Shown one piece after another: positions 16,392 to 25,201 of a stretch of 64,000 nt of DNA. Source of the stretch: Luminiphilus sp. Its GTDB lineage: Bacteria; Pseudomonadota; Gammaproteobacteria; Pseudomonadales; Halieaceae. How positions within the stretch are numbered: position 1 is the first letter of the stretch; every line of letters starts with the position of its first letter. The stretch spans positions 1-64,000 of the forward strand of contig JAQWUD010000051.1 of NCBI GenBank assembly GCA_029242325.1, written 5' to 3'. The notes under the pieces were generated by a model. It did not search any database. It saw only the letters and a program-made list of their open reading frames with translations, and was not told the DNA's origin. A program made the translations under genes and the position numbers.

Positions 16392-18917
16392 ATGGAGCAC
16401 ACTTACTCAAATATGCGACTACAGACCAGCATCCTGCTTGCCCTAACTCTCTGTGCCGCATTGCAAGCCAGCGCTGACCCCTCTCAACGCTTTCGCGGAC
16501 TGCTGGCAGCCATCAATGCGGCTACCAACGCCGACGCTGCGCTTAACGAGAATGGCGTGCTGGGTTCCTCTCCCGCTGACATCCTCTCCCGATTATCAAC
16601 CGAACAAAAAGTAGGGCAGTTAATTCAGGCAGAAATATCCAGCATCTCACTGGACGATATCCGCCGCTTTGGCATTGGTAGCGTCTTGAACGGCGGCGGG
16701 TCCTACCCCAACGGGCGCAGGTCAGCGTCTGTTGAAGAGTGGCGAAACTTCGCCACAGCGATCCGGAAGGCTTCTCTGGATACGTCGCTGGGTTCTGCGG
16801 GCATCCCCATTGTTTGGGGAACGGATGCAGTGCACGGACATAACAACGTGAGGGGTGCCGTCTTGTTTCCTCACAACATTGGTCTGGGCGCAGCAAACGA
16901 CGTTGCACTGATTGAGCAAATTGGCGCCGCCACGGCGAGGGCTGTCGCCGCAACGGGCATTGACTGGATCTTTGGGCCTACCGTCGCCCAGGCCCAGGAC
17001 CTGAGGTGGGGCAGGAGCTACGAGAGCTACAGCAACGATTCTGATCTTGTCCGCTCCTACGCACATGCCATGGTTTCAGCCATCCAACGAGAAGGGATCG
17101 CCGCGACCGCCAAACATTTTATCGGGGACGGAGGTACAGAGCGGGGCATCGATCAGGGGAATACGACCGTCGACGACGCTCAATTGCTCACACATCATGC
17201 CTCCGGATATGAGGGCGCCATTGATGCTCAGGTGCTCTCCGTCATGGCTAGCTTCAACAGCATCCGCGGGGAAAAAATTCACGGAAATCGAGCCGTTCTG
17301 ACAGATATATTACGCGCGCAATTAGGCTTTCGAGGACTTGTGGTCGGTGATTGGAACGGCATCGCGCAAGTGCCCGGATGCACCGCTGCCAGTTGTCCCA
17401 GAGCGTTCAACGCAGGTATCGACCTAAGCATGACACCCTACGATTGGAAAGCCTTGCGGACCAATTTACTTGAGGAAATACGACGCGGTGATATCAGTAC
17501 GGAGAGATTAGACGAGGCAGTATTACGCGTTCTCGAGTTCAAACATCAGCTAGGTCTGTTAGATGCAGACCACTCCGTTAATCGAGGCGTGCCTGCCTCC
17601 ACATTGGGTAGCCCGACACACCGGTCGCTGGCTCGTGCCGCTGTGCACAAATCGCTGGTACTGCTGAAAAATAACAAGCAGGCGCTGCCCGTATCGGCTG
17701 CTGGCCACATTGCTCTGGCCGGCTCAGCGGCGGACAGTATTCCCCATCAAGCTGGGGGGTGGTCGGTCACCTGGCAAGGTACGGGAACCAGCAACGATGA
17801 TTTCCCTGGCGCGACGACGATTCGGACCGCATTTTCTTCCGCAATACAAGCAGCTGGAGGTTCATTGCACTTTTCCGCGTCCGGTAATTTTGCTGAGGAG
17901 CTCGACCTAGACGCTATTTTTGTAGTGCTGGCAGAAGACCCTTACGCAGAAGGGCAGGGAGACCTGAACAACCTTGACTGGCCTGCCTCCAGATCGCGAC
18001 CACTGTCCAACCTGCAGTCCTTCAGGGAGAGAAATATACCCGTGATCACCGTGCTGATGTCGGGGCGTCCCCTGTGGGTCAACCCCGAAATCAACCAGTC
18101 AGACGCAGTTGTCGCCGCTTGGTTACCCGGCACCGAGGGGCAAGGAATCGTCGACGTGCTGCTCACACGCGCAGACGGAACAGCTTCCGATTTTTCGGGC
18201 ACCCTCCCCTTTGCCTGGCCCGGGGCCGCCACCAACGCGCTGGGGGCTGACAAACCGGTCAACGCGGAGCTGTTTCCACCAGGCTATGGGCTGACCTACG
18301 CTGATCCGTCCGACATCGGCACACTCTGCGAGAGCCCCGCGCACACCGAAAATGGGCTGCCAGAAGCAGGGGAGTGCGAGCATTCCGCCGGATCGAATAC
18401 TGCGGCGGAAACTATTTGGATTTTTCGAAACGGCGAGCTTACTTCACTGATGGATCGAGGCATCGGCGCTTTTGATGAAGCGATCGGCTGGGGGGTGTGT
18501 GAAAACGATGGCGGGGACGCGTGCCCCAGTATCGACTGGGTGATGACGGATGATGTGGAGCGGGGAAAAGTACTGGAGGCCTACTATCCGTATGGAGCCG
18601 CCTTTGCCGGCTTATTCATGGAGAGTTACTCAGGATTAGACCTATCCCACTATGAGTCACTCAATTTTGACATCAAACATGTCAGTGGCTCGCGTCAATA
18701 CGCCATCAAACTGGACTGCTTTTACCCCTGCACTTCCGGGGACTACTTTTTCGATATCAGCAACGAGGAATGGACCACGATTTCCGTCCCTATCAGCACA
18801 CTTGAAGCACAGGGCCTCGACATTTCGAATGTAAATACCGGCCTGGTAATCTGGTCTCAAGTCCACGACGGCGATCGCTTCCGAATCGACAATGTCCGCT
18901 TCACACCTATCCGCTAA
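16392..18917 (+). CDS. Glycoside hydrolase family 3, exo-beta-glucosidase type, secreted
   Basis: About 840 residues. The GH3 N-terminal (alpha/beta)8 domain contains 'GADAVHGHNN'-like substrate residues ('WGTDAVHGHNNV'), 'KHFIGDGGT' and the catalytic nucleophile Asp320 in 'LVVGDWNG'. The alpha/beta sandwich domain follows ('LVLLKNNKQALPV', 'VAAWLPGTEGQGIVDVLL'). A C-terminal beta-rich domain of about 170 residues ('DISNEEWTTISVPIS') resembles the extra domain of ExoP-type marine GH3 enzymes acting on beta-1,3/1,4-glucans. A signal peptide ('TSILLALTLCAALQASA') is near the N-terminus; ATG at 16413 would give the tidier signal. It releases glucose from beta-glucan oligosaccharides in the periplasm or outside. 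Linkage preference is inference. Confidence 0.88.
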   Translation: MEHTYSNMRLQTSILLALTLCAALQASADPSQRFRGLLAAINAATNADAALNENGVLGSSPADILSRLSTEQKVGQLIQAEISSISLDDIRRFGIGSVLNGGGSYPNGRRSASVEEWRNFATAIRKASLDTSLGSAGIPIVWGTDAVHGHNNVRGAVLFPHNIGLGAANDVALIEQIGAATARAVAATGIDWIFGPTVAQAQDLRWGRSYESYSNDSDLVRSYAHAMVSAIQREGIAATAKHFIGDGGTERGIDQGNTTVDDAQLLTHHASGYEGAIDAQVLSVMASFNSIRGEKIHGNRAVLTDILRAQLGFRGLVVGDWNGIAQVPGCTAASCPRAFNAGIDLSMTPYDWKALRTNLLEEIRRGDISTERLDEAVLRVLEFKHQLGLLDADHSVNRGVPASTLGSPTHRSLARAAVHKSLVLLKNNKQALPVSAAGHIALAGSAADSIPHQAGGWSVTWQGTGTSNDDFPGATTIRTAFSSAIQAAGGSLHFSASGNFAEELDLDAIFVVLAEDPYAEGQGDLNNLDWPASRSRPLSNLQSFRERNIPVITVLMSGRPLWVNPEINQSDAVVAAWLPGTEGQGIVDVLLTRADGTASDFSGTLPFAWPGAATNALGADKPVNAELFPPGYGLTYADPSDIGTLCESPAHTENGLPEAGECEHSAGSNTAAETIWIFRNGELTSLMDRGIGAFDEAIGWGVCENDGGDACPSIDWVMTDDVERGKVLEAYYPYGAAFAGLFMESYSGLDLSHYESLNFDIKHVSGSRQYAIKLDCFYPCTSGDYFFDISNEEWTTISVPISTLEAQGLDISNVNTGLVIWSQVHDGDRFRIDNVRFTPIR

Positions 18918-18936
18918 GCAACATCTTTCCCAACGC

Positions 18937-19374
18937 TCAGATTTCCAGCAGGAACGTCACCGGACCATCGTTGACCAGACTGACTTGCATATCTGCGCCA
19001 AAAACTCCGGTCTCCACGGGAGCAGGACTACCGAGCAGCGCTGCCGTCAGATCGCCGAATAATTGACTTGCTTGCTCCGGCGATGCTGCCGTGGAGAAGC
19101 CGGGTCTATTACCACTGAAGGTGTCGGCGGCCAGCGTGAACTGGGATACCAGCAGGATCGACCCCTCTGCCTGAACCACATTCAGATTCATTTTTCCCAT
19201 CGCATCTGAGAAGACACGGTAATTTAGCAACCGCTCTGCGGTTCGCTCGACGATCAGTGCGTCGTCGGATGGCTGGATCCCCACGAAGACCAAGAGACCC
19301 TTACCGATCTCACCCACCACCGCGCCCTCCACCATCACAGCGGCTTCAGTCACTCGCTGGAGTAGACATCTCAT
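18937..19374 (-). CDS. dtd: D-aminoacyl-tRNA deacylase
   Basis: 145 residues, the exact usual length of Dtd. It begins 'MRCLLQRVTEAAVMVEG', carries the 'SQFTLAAD' motif and ends with 'NDGPVTFLLE', which contains the Gly-cisPro element that selects D-amino acids or glycine. It hydrolyses D-aminoacyl-tRNAs and mischarged Gly-tRNA(Ala) in the cytoplasm. It is the last gene of a minus-strand run after a low-molecular-weight phosphatase and a HIT protein, and lies tail to tail with the glycosidase gene (19 bp). Confidence 0.96.
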   Translation of the reverse strand: MRCLLQRVTEAAVMVEGAVVGEIGKGLLVFVGIQPSDDALIVERTAERLLNYRVFSDAMGKMNLNVVQAEGSILLVSQFTLAADTFSGNRPGFSTAASPEQASQLFGDLTAALLGSPAPVETGVFGADMQVSLVNDGPVTFLLEI

Positions 19375-19393
19375 GGCCGCAACGATGCCGTCA

Positions 19394-19891
19394 TCAGTCT
19401 ATTTGCCCGATATCTGGAAGCGCGTGGTCAGTGACAATCTGCTCAAGCAAACCGCGGCAGGCATCCGCCAACATATCGAAGACACGCTCAAATCCCTCGT
19501 CCCCCCCATAGTAGGGGTCCGGCACTTCCTTGCCCCACCCCGAGGTCCAGTCCAGCATCAGTGACAGCCGCGGGCGCTCAGCAGCAGGGCATAATGTCTC
19601 CATTGCGCTCAGATTGTCACTGTCCATTGCCAGAATGTAGTCGAAACAGGTGAAGTCATCGAGAGCGATCTGGCGGGCACGCAAATCAGTCATGTCGATA
19701 CCCCGCCTGAGTGCTGTCGAGGTGGCTCTTGCATCAGGTGCATTGCCCACGTGATAGGCATGGGTGCCTGCGGAATCAATTGTCATGCTGTCGCCGAGGC
19801 CCGCCTCATCAACTTGTTGCCGAAATAACGCATGCGCCGTGGGTGAGCGACAGATATTCCCCATGCATACAAACAAGACGCGCACACTCAT
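19394..19891 (-). CDS. Low-molecular-weight protein tyrosine phosphatase
   Basis: About 165 residues from the ATG that overlaps the HIT gene stop (ATGA at 19888-19891); a longer frame upstream runs into that gene. The signature C-x5-R-S is 'CMGNICRS' (Cys9, Arg15), and the general-acid Asp is in 'VPDPYYGG' near the C-terminus. It dephosphorylates phosphotyrosine or small phosphate esters in the cytosol. In bacteria the family often counters BY-kinases, but no kinase or exopolysaccharide gene is nearby, so a housekeeping role beside dtd is as likely. Confidence 0.92.
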   Translation of the reverse strand: MSVRVLFVCMGNICRSPTAHALFRQQVDEAGLGDSMTIDSAGTHAYHVGNAPDARATSTALRRGIDMTDLRARQIALDDFTCFDYILAMDSDNLSAMETLCPAAERPRLSLMLDWTSGWGKEVPDPYYGGDEGFERVFDMLADACRGLLEQIVTDHALPDIGQID

Positions 19892-20322
19892 GACTGAATC
19901 GGCGATAAGAGTGGCAGTTCGTGCGCCAACGCTTCGCGCAAGGCCGAGAGGCACCTTTCAGCCTCAGCCTCGGCATACGGTACGGCAACCCCAATACCCC
20001 AGACAGGACCTGGCCAGGCCAGATCATGATGAAATCGCACGATGTGATGAATGTGAAGTTGAGCGACCTGGTTACCCAATGAAGCAATGTTGAGCTTATC
20101 TGCTCTGAAATGGCGCTTCATGAACGCGCCAAGCCGCATGGATTCCTGCCACAATGCCGCCTGATCCGCCTCCAGCAAATCGAAAGCCTCAGTAACAGAT
20201 TGCCGCTCTGGGACCAGTATCAGCCACGGGTAGCGGGCATCATTCATCAGCAATACGCTGCTAAGGGCTGTACTGCCTACAAAATAAGTATCCGCGCTCA
20301 GTCGTGGGTCGAGCTCAAACAT
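19888..20322 (-). CDS. HIT-family nucleotide hydrolase/transferase
   Basis: 144 residues from the second in-frame ATG, which has GAGGAG upstream; the ATG six codons earlier has no site. The histidine triad region is 'QLHIHHIVRF' (His90, His92, His93), followed by the 'AWPGPVWG' tail typical of the proteobacterial HIT proteins of about 140 residues. These hydrolyse AMP-linked or dinucleoside polyphosphate substrates. It is translationally coupled to the downstream phosphatase and follows the phospholipase-like gene closely. Cellular substrate unknown. Confidence 0.88.
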   Translation of the reverse strand: MFELDPRLSADTYFVGSTALSSVLLMNDARYPWLILVPERQSVTEAFDLLEADQAALWQESMRLGAFMKRHFRADKLNIASLGNQVAQLHIHHIVRFHHDLAWPGPVWGIGVAVPYAEAEAERCLSALREALAHELPLLSPIQS

Positions 20323-20346
20323 ATCCTTTGCGCTCCTCATGGAAAA

Positions 20347-21702
20347 TCAGGGTTGGCCATCGTCTTTACGCGGAGTAATCACACCGCCCCGGGCAATCCA
20401 GCGGCTCGCCACCTCGGAGAACCTTCGAAGCTGAGACACTACGGCCGTATCCAGGCCAGCAATACCTGCCTTACCACTGTAATCTCGTACCCGTGACACG
20501 ATCTCAGGCTCCATCCCGGATCCGGTCCACTCAAATCTGGGGTCTGTCACAAAGCGAGGCGGCACAAACATCGCTATGGCTTGATCAAAGTCAGCCGCGG
20601 CAGCAACCGAGTCCGCCGTCAACGCCATGATAAATGGCTCGTAATCCAGTGGCTCATCGTCGGCGTGATCAGCAATCGCACTCAAGATCGGATCTGTCCA
20701 GTCTTCCTCCCTAAGGGCGCGCATCAATCGTTGATATTGATAAGACTCAATCACGCCATGCCGGTTCGATACTCGCTGTACCATATCTCCCGTCCTGCCG
20801 AGAATGACCGACCACAACGCCCCGGCAGTATCTACACCGGGGAGCGGAATAGCATGATAAGGCTGAGTGAGATCACCCACATAGTGCAGACCCCATCCCA
20901 AAAAGCGCCAACCCCAGTAGGGGTGGCCGGTGCGAAAAGCTAACTCTGCCAACTCACCATATAGCGCGACTCGCCAGAGGGGATAAGTTCGGAGCAAATC
21001 GGGTTGGGCCGCCCGGGTAAGCCAGTCGAGGTGGTAAAAACCCATATGAAAGGGCGCCTGTGAACCGTAATCGAGATTGGGATTTCCAAACGGCTGGCTG
21101 CCAAAACCATAGCGTTCACCAAAATCAGTCCCGTTGTCCTCAAATAACCCAATGTCCATACCTAAGTCCGGCTCATCGCTTGCACTCGCCAGCACCTCTG
21201 CAATGCCGACCGCCTCGGCTTCCTTGAGCTGTCTGTAACGGGACACCTGTTGCGAGGCGCCGCCTCGCAAAAAACTGAGCGATGTCCAGGGCAGGAGATC
21301 TGTCGTTAACGCAGGTTGATCAGGTGACAGGCTCACAAAAAGTGGATAGGGCAAGCTTGGATTGACCCTGATTGCCGCGAAAAAATGCGCGCGTGTTGGC
21401 TCGGTGTCCTCGTGCCACCGCAAATCCTCAGGCGTAGGAGGGTAGTGGTGTACGGTTTGCAAAGCCCAGGACTCAACCTCAGACAAGGTCCGCGCTATCG
21501 AAGCCCTCTCAGCCCTCAGAAACGCCTCGAGAGGCTCTGCGATCACATCACCGCGCGCAATGTCTGGCTGGCTCCTCAGCAGTGGCCAAACCAGGCTCGC
21601 ATGGTCCGACCATGTCCAGGCGGGCAGCGGCGCCAGCAAAAGCAGGATGAGTATCATCCCATGGCGCGCCGAGTGAATTTTCCCTGCTACTTTCGAAGGC
21701 AT
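20347..21702 (-). CDS. Zinc-dependent phospholipase C / S1-P1 nuclease-like secreted protein
   Basis: About 451 residues. I chose the ATG at 21702, which has GGAG eight bases upstream. The signal peptide ends 'PLPAWTWSDHASLVW', and a Trp at or near the mature N-terminus is the hallmark of this family, where its amino group ligates zinc. The metal site 'GLHYVGDLTQPYH' (H-x3-D-x5-H type, about residues 270-282) is clear, as is an upstream 'FHMGFYHLDWL'. Such proteins are secreted phosphodiesterases. At more than 400 residues it is longer than classical 245-residue phospholipase C. Substrate, phospholipid or nucleic acid, cannot be told. Confidence 0.72.
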   Translation of the reverse strand: MPSKVAGKIHSARHGMILILLLLAPLPAWTWSDHASLVWPLLRSQPDIARGDVIAEPLEAFLRAERASIARTLSEVESWALQTVHHYPPTPEDLRWHEDTEPTRAHFFAAIRVNPSLPYPLFVSLSPDQPALTTDLLPWTSLSFLRGGASQQVSRYRQLKEAEAVGIAEVLASASDEPDLGMDIGLFEDNGTDFGERYGFGSQPFGNPNLDYGSQAPFHMGFYHLDWLTRAAQPDLLRTYPLWRVALYGELAELAFRTGHPYWGWRFLGWGLHYVGDLTQPYHAIPLPGVDTAGALWSVILGRTGDMVQRVSNRHGVIESYQYQRLMRALREEDWTDPILSAIADHADDEPLDYEPFIMALTADSVAAAADFDQAIAMFVPPRFVTDPRFEWTGSGMEPEIVSRVRDYSGKAGIAGLDTAVVSQLRRFSEVASRWIARGGVITPRKDDGQP

Positions 21703-22027
21703 GCTCATCGCTCCAATCAACCTTGACCAAGGCAACCGCCTGAATCATACCTCCATCGCTGAGGGCGCGTTATGCGACCAACACGTTAACAGACAGAGGA
21801 GATTGAGAAGCCGGGCATGCCGAGCGCAGCTTGAAGGCCATCTATAAGAGAGATCAGGTGTTGGTAATCCAGAGTGTTTGGTAGGGGACTAATGTCCTTT
21901 CAACCAGATCCTCCGCTAATGGAGTGTCAGTAATCGGCTCCCGCCAGCTGTGATTGACGACAAGATTAAAGCGGCTGAGCGAGAGTAACTGTTCCTTTCC
22001 AGCTCCTCCGTCGACCTTTCTCCCGGG
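21703..22027. other. Intergenic region, no gene recognised
   Basis: About 320 bp between two minus-strand operons. No frame with a plausible ribosome site and no clear stem-loop terminator are visible. It must hold the promoter of the phospholipase/HIT/phosphatase/dtd run on the minus strand. Confidence 0.5.
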
Positions 22028-22906
22028 TTATGCAGCGTTGTGATCGTGCCGTTGTGATAAAAGTCGGCCACGGTCTTCCTCCTCTTCCAAGCGCTCTATC
22101 AGCATCTCAATTCCCTCAGCCCAGCCGGCGGGCCCAATTTGATCACTGATCACGATGCCCCCTGCTCTCTTTGGGTTTGGGAGCTCAAAAACGGGGGAGC
22201 GCACCAGCAGCGCGAGGTCCGTCACCTCCAGCATTGCCACATCATTTTCGGCGTCACCTGCTGACACACTCACAGCACCTCGAAACGCCGGCCACTCTGC
22301 TCGAATCTTATGGTGCAGCCATCTCACCGCCTCTGCCTTACCGCCCGACGCGAGAACGTGCACAAAACGCCCTCCCTGAACACACCGCATATCCAAAGCC
22401 TCGACCTGCTCTGCAAAGGCGATTCGATCGGCGGGCGTTCCCAGCCACACCAGGGTCTCGCAGTAATGACGCTCCCGGGCTCGTGGCGCGCTTGCGGCGT
22501 CGAGACCAGTGATCGACATCACCTGTCGATCAGACAGGTCACAGAGTGACTGATAACGGTTGCCCCATTCGATACTGAGGATGGCCAATTGGCGGCGGAT
22601 CATGCCCCGCGAGAGTCCGAAACTGTGGCACCAGGCAGATTCATCTGAAAGCGCGCCGTCGGTCCGTGACAATTTCCAATGCTCGGGGATCCAGACCGCG
22701 GCACCGTTCTCCACGATCATGGGACCATCCAACCCCAACTCAGCGGCGATGTGCACCGTCTCTGCCCGGGTTTTACTCGTACAGGGGATAACAGGCACAC
22801 CTCGCTTGCGAAGCGCCGCCAGCGCTGGTTTGGCTGCATCCGCCGAATAGGTGTGATGGTCCAACAGCGTGCCGTCCAAATCCGTATAGATCACAGCCAC
22901 GCTCAT
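22028..22906 (-). CDS. HAD-IIB glycosyl-3-phosphoglycerate phosphatase (MPGP-like)
   Basis: About 292 residues from the ATG that overlaps the upstream kinase stop (ATGA at 22903-22906). HAD motif I is D9-L-D11-G-T; motif II is 'PCTSKTRAE'; motif IV is 'SAGDAENDVAML'. The 'SKTRAE..' segment and 'GPMIVENGAAV' are characteristic of mannosyl-3-phosphoglycerate phosphatase and its glucosyl relatives. The reaction is removal of phosphate from glycosyl-3-phosphoglycerate to give the compatible solute mannosyl- or glucosylglycerate. The cognate synthase is not in the window. Pairing with D-glycerate kinase supports a glycerate/glycosylglycerate theme. Confidence 0.85.
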   Translation of the reverse strand: MSVAVIYTDLDGTLLDHHTYSADAAKPALAALRKRGVPVIPCTSKTRAETVHIAAELGLDGPMIVENGAAVWIPEHWKLSRTDGALSDESAWCHSFGLSRGMIRRQLAILSIEWGNRYQSLCDLSDRQVMSITGLDAASAPRARERHYCETLVWLGTPADRIAFAEQVEALDMRCVQGGRFVHVLASGGKAEAVRWLHHKIRAEWPAFRGAVSVSAGDAENDVAMLEVTDLALLVRSPVFELPNPKRAGGIVISDQIGPAGWAEGIEMLIERLEEEEDRGRLLSQRHDHNAA

Positions 22907-23862
22907 GCCGCTACCGCCATCATCTGCATTTGGCGCACCGACCGATCTCTCTGCAACGCCCACACGACGTCTGATCGCTTGGCGAGTGTTGACAGGGCGT
23001 GCTCAGTGAGACGTTGATAGTGCAGAACAAAGTCGGCCACCTGCTCTCGACTCATGGTCGTATCGACAGCATCGCGCCGTGCTGCTCGTAGCGCGTCAGA
23101 TAACTTTCGCTCCTGCTCCCAGCGCCACTCAAACACGGCGTTAAAGCTGGGTGCTCGCAGAAATAGGAGTGCATCCAATGTCTCAAAGAGCGCGCTATAG
23201 CCCCCTGCCAGTTGCCGATTCACCTCCCGACGCCAGACTTGATCTGGGTCCCATTCGGCTTCGATCTCATTCACGGGCTGATCCAGCTCAGCCTCCGCCT
23301 GAGGTGGTATACCCACACACCACCCTTCCAGGAAAATCAATCGAACTGGCGCACCAACTTGGCGCCAGTGCACCATGCCAGTGCGATCATCGCGCGCTTT
23401 ATCAAAGGCAGGCAGGGCCACCCCGTCATGGCATTCAGCCAACTGTCCGAGGGTTTCAGCGAGTAATTCGAGGTCATGTGTGCCCGGAACGCCGCGCGTC
23501 CCAAACAATGGGTGCACCCGCTCGGCGAGTATCCGGCGGGCAGCCCGAGTCAGATAAAAATCATCCAGAGACAGGGCAATCGCCGGCACTCCATAGGCAG
23601 ATGTCGCCACCTCCGCCATCGCTTTGGCCAAGGTGCTTTTCCCGGAGCCCTGGCAACCACTGACGCCTACCAAAAGGGCTCCATTACTCGCTTCAACCCT
23701 CTTAGCAAAGTGCGCCACGGCACCGGCATACCAGTCGAAAAATCCGACTTCAAAAGACTCCGGCAACCGCTGCTCTCGAGCAAACGCCACGACTGCCGAG
23801 CGGGCGTGACTAGTGTGACGTTGATCACGCTCCATGGGCCGACACGCCGCTATTCCTGCCAT
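22903..23862 (-). CDS. D-glycerate 3-kinase (plant-type GLYK, P-loop)
   Basis: 319 residues. Walker A is 'GCQGSGKST' (69-77), followed by 'ALSLDDFYLTR', 'HPLFGTRGVPGTHDLELL' and 'FDKARDDR', all typical of the P-loop GLYK/uridine-kinase-like family of plants, cyanobacteria and proteobacteria. It phosphorylates D-glycerate to 3-phosphoglycerate with ATP. Translational coupling to the HAD phosphatase means glycerate freed from glycosylglycerate could re-enter glycolysis. A second in-frame ATG at codon 10 is possible. Family call is firm. Confidence 0.9.
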   Translation of the reverse strand: MAGIAACRPMERDQRHTSHARSAVVAFAREQRLPESFEVGFFDWYAGAVAHFAKRVEASNGALLVGVSGCQGSGKSTLAKAMAEVATSAYGVPAIALSLDDFYLTRAARRILAERVHPLFGTRGVPGTHDLELLAETLGQLAECHDGVALPAFDKARDDRTGMVHWRQVGAPVRLIFLEGWCVGIPPQAEAELDQPVNEIEAEWDPDQVWRREVNRQLAGGYSALFETLDALLFLRAPSFNAVFEWRWEQERKLSDALRAARRDAVDTTMSREQVADFVLHYQRLTEHALSTLAKRSDVVWALQRDRSVRQMQMMAVAA

Positions 23863-24139
23863 AAGCCTGCGGCTTCATCCTGATTACCATACTGCTTTTC
23901 CTCATTTGCCCACTGAACCGGTTTATTTATCGCAGGCCGACAGCAAGGCACCATTACCCTACTCACGCTGCCCTCGACATTGATTGCAGGCCCAAACAAA
24001 ACGATGCAAATACCGTGCCGGTTTTATCCGGACATCCTAGACACGCACCTTATCCTGCACACCCACCATTTAGGTACACTGGTCTAGTGGAGATGATGAC
24101 GTCCCTCATCGCGGACGCAACGGTAGAACAGCCAGAGAA

Positions 24140-25198
24140 ATGGACCAGCCGCTATCGATTTTTATGGGCAGCGCCGCTGCTGAACAGATCCGCTCAGCAG
24201 GTTGGAAGCGGGCGCCTTTCCGCACCCTAGTGGGAGCCTCTGGCGGTCCTAAATGGCTCATTCTGTCAGAGTTGGATCAGGTCCTCGCGGCAGATTTGCT
24301 AGCTGATGTGCCACAACTCACTTTGCTGGGCTCCTCGATCGGGACCTGGCGACACGCCTGCCTGAGTCAACCGAACGCCGTCGCCGCAATCCAGCGTCTA
24401 CAGAAGTCTTATCTTTATCAGGAATACAGCGTTGCGCGCCCAACACCACAAGAGGTCAGCGGCGTCGCGGAGCAGATGCTGCGCGAGGCGTTGGGAGCGC
24501 GCGGGATAGAGCACCTGGTAGATCATCCACGATGGCACAATGCCATCGTTACCGCTCGCGCTAAGCGCACGGTCAGAGGCCGGGACGGACTTTCGCTGAT
24601 TGCGGGGATGAGTGGCGCAACGCTGGCCAATGCGGTGAATCGCTCAGGCCTCGCTACTTTTTTTCAGCGAGTGGTTTTTTGCCAGCGAATGCTGAAAGCA
24701 CCACCTTTCGCTGACGGCTTCAACACCGAAACCGTACCACTGACCCATGACAATGTGATCCCCGCGCTGAAAGCGAGTGGCGCCATCCCCTTTCTGATGG
24801 AGTGTGAGGAGCGTATTCCGGGAGCTGGGGACGGTCCTTTCTGGGACGGAGGCATCATTGACTATCACTTTTCTCTGAGGGGCAAACAGCCACAGGGCTT
24901 AGTGCTCTACCCGCATTTCAATGCCACGCTAACACCGGGATGGTTCGATAAGATGCTGCGCTGGCGGCGGGCTTACGTCCCGAAAATGGACAATCTGGTG
25001 CTGCTGTGCCCCAGTGACTCATTTCTCGCTGGCTTGCCTCGCGGAAAGATTCCTGACAGAGGAGATTTCCGCTCAATGAAACCCGATGAGCGGGTGGCGT
25101 ATTGGGAAATCTGTGTGCGTGAAAGCCAGCGATTAGCCGAGGCATTCCACACCTTGATCCATGGGGACGACCCGCTCAAACATGTCACCTTGATTTAG
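24140..25198 (+). CDS. Patatin-like phospholipase family protein
   Basis: 352 residues. An oxyanion loop 'GASGGPKWL' (32-40) precedes the nucleophile elbow G64-S-S66-I-G68, and the catalytic Asp is in 'FWDGGIIDYH'. This is the Ser-Asp dyad of patatins. No signal peptide is visible, so it is probably a cytoplasmic or membrane-associated lipase/acyl hydrolase. It is monocistronic, with about 280 bp upstream that hold no gene, and converges with the LhgO-like gene 3 bp away. Substrate unknown. Confidence 0.85.
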   Translation: MDQPLSIFMGSAAAEQIRSAGWKRAPFRTLVGASGGPKWLILSELDQVLAADLLADVPQLTLLGSSIGTWRHACLSQPNAVAAIQRLQKSYLYQEYSVARPTPQEVSGVAEQMLREALGARGIEHLVDHPRWHNAIVTARAKRTVRGRDGLSLIAGMSGATLANAVNRSGLATFFQRVVFCQRMLKAPPFADGFNTETVPLTHDNVIPALKASGAIPFLMECEERIPGAGDGPFWDGGIIDYHFSLRGKQPQGLVLYPHFNATLTPGWFDKMLRWRRAYVPKMDNLVLLCPSDSFLAGLPRGKIPDRGDFRSMKPDERVAYWEICVRESQRLAEAFHTLIHGDDPLKHVTLI

Positions 25199-25201
25199 GG
25201 T

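Noticed and set aside
22171-23883. Several plus-strand frames of 60-170 residues over the kinase and phosphatase genes
   Set aside because: They are shadows in GC-rich coding sequence, rich in Arg/Pro/Ser and without ribosome sites.
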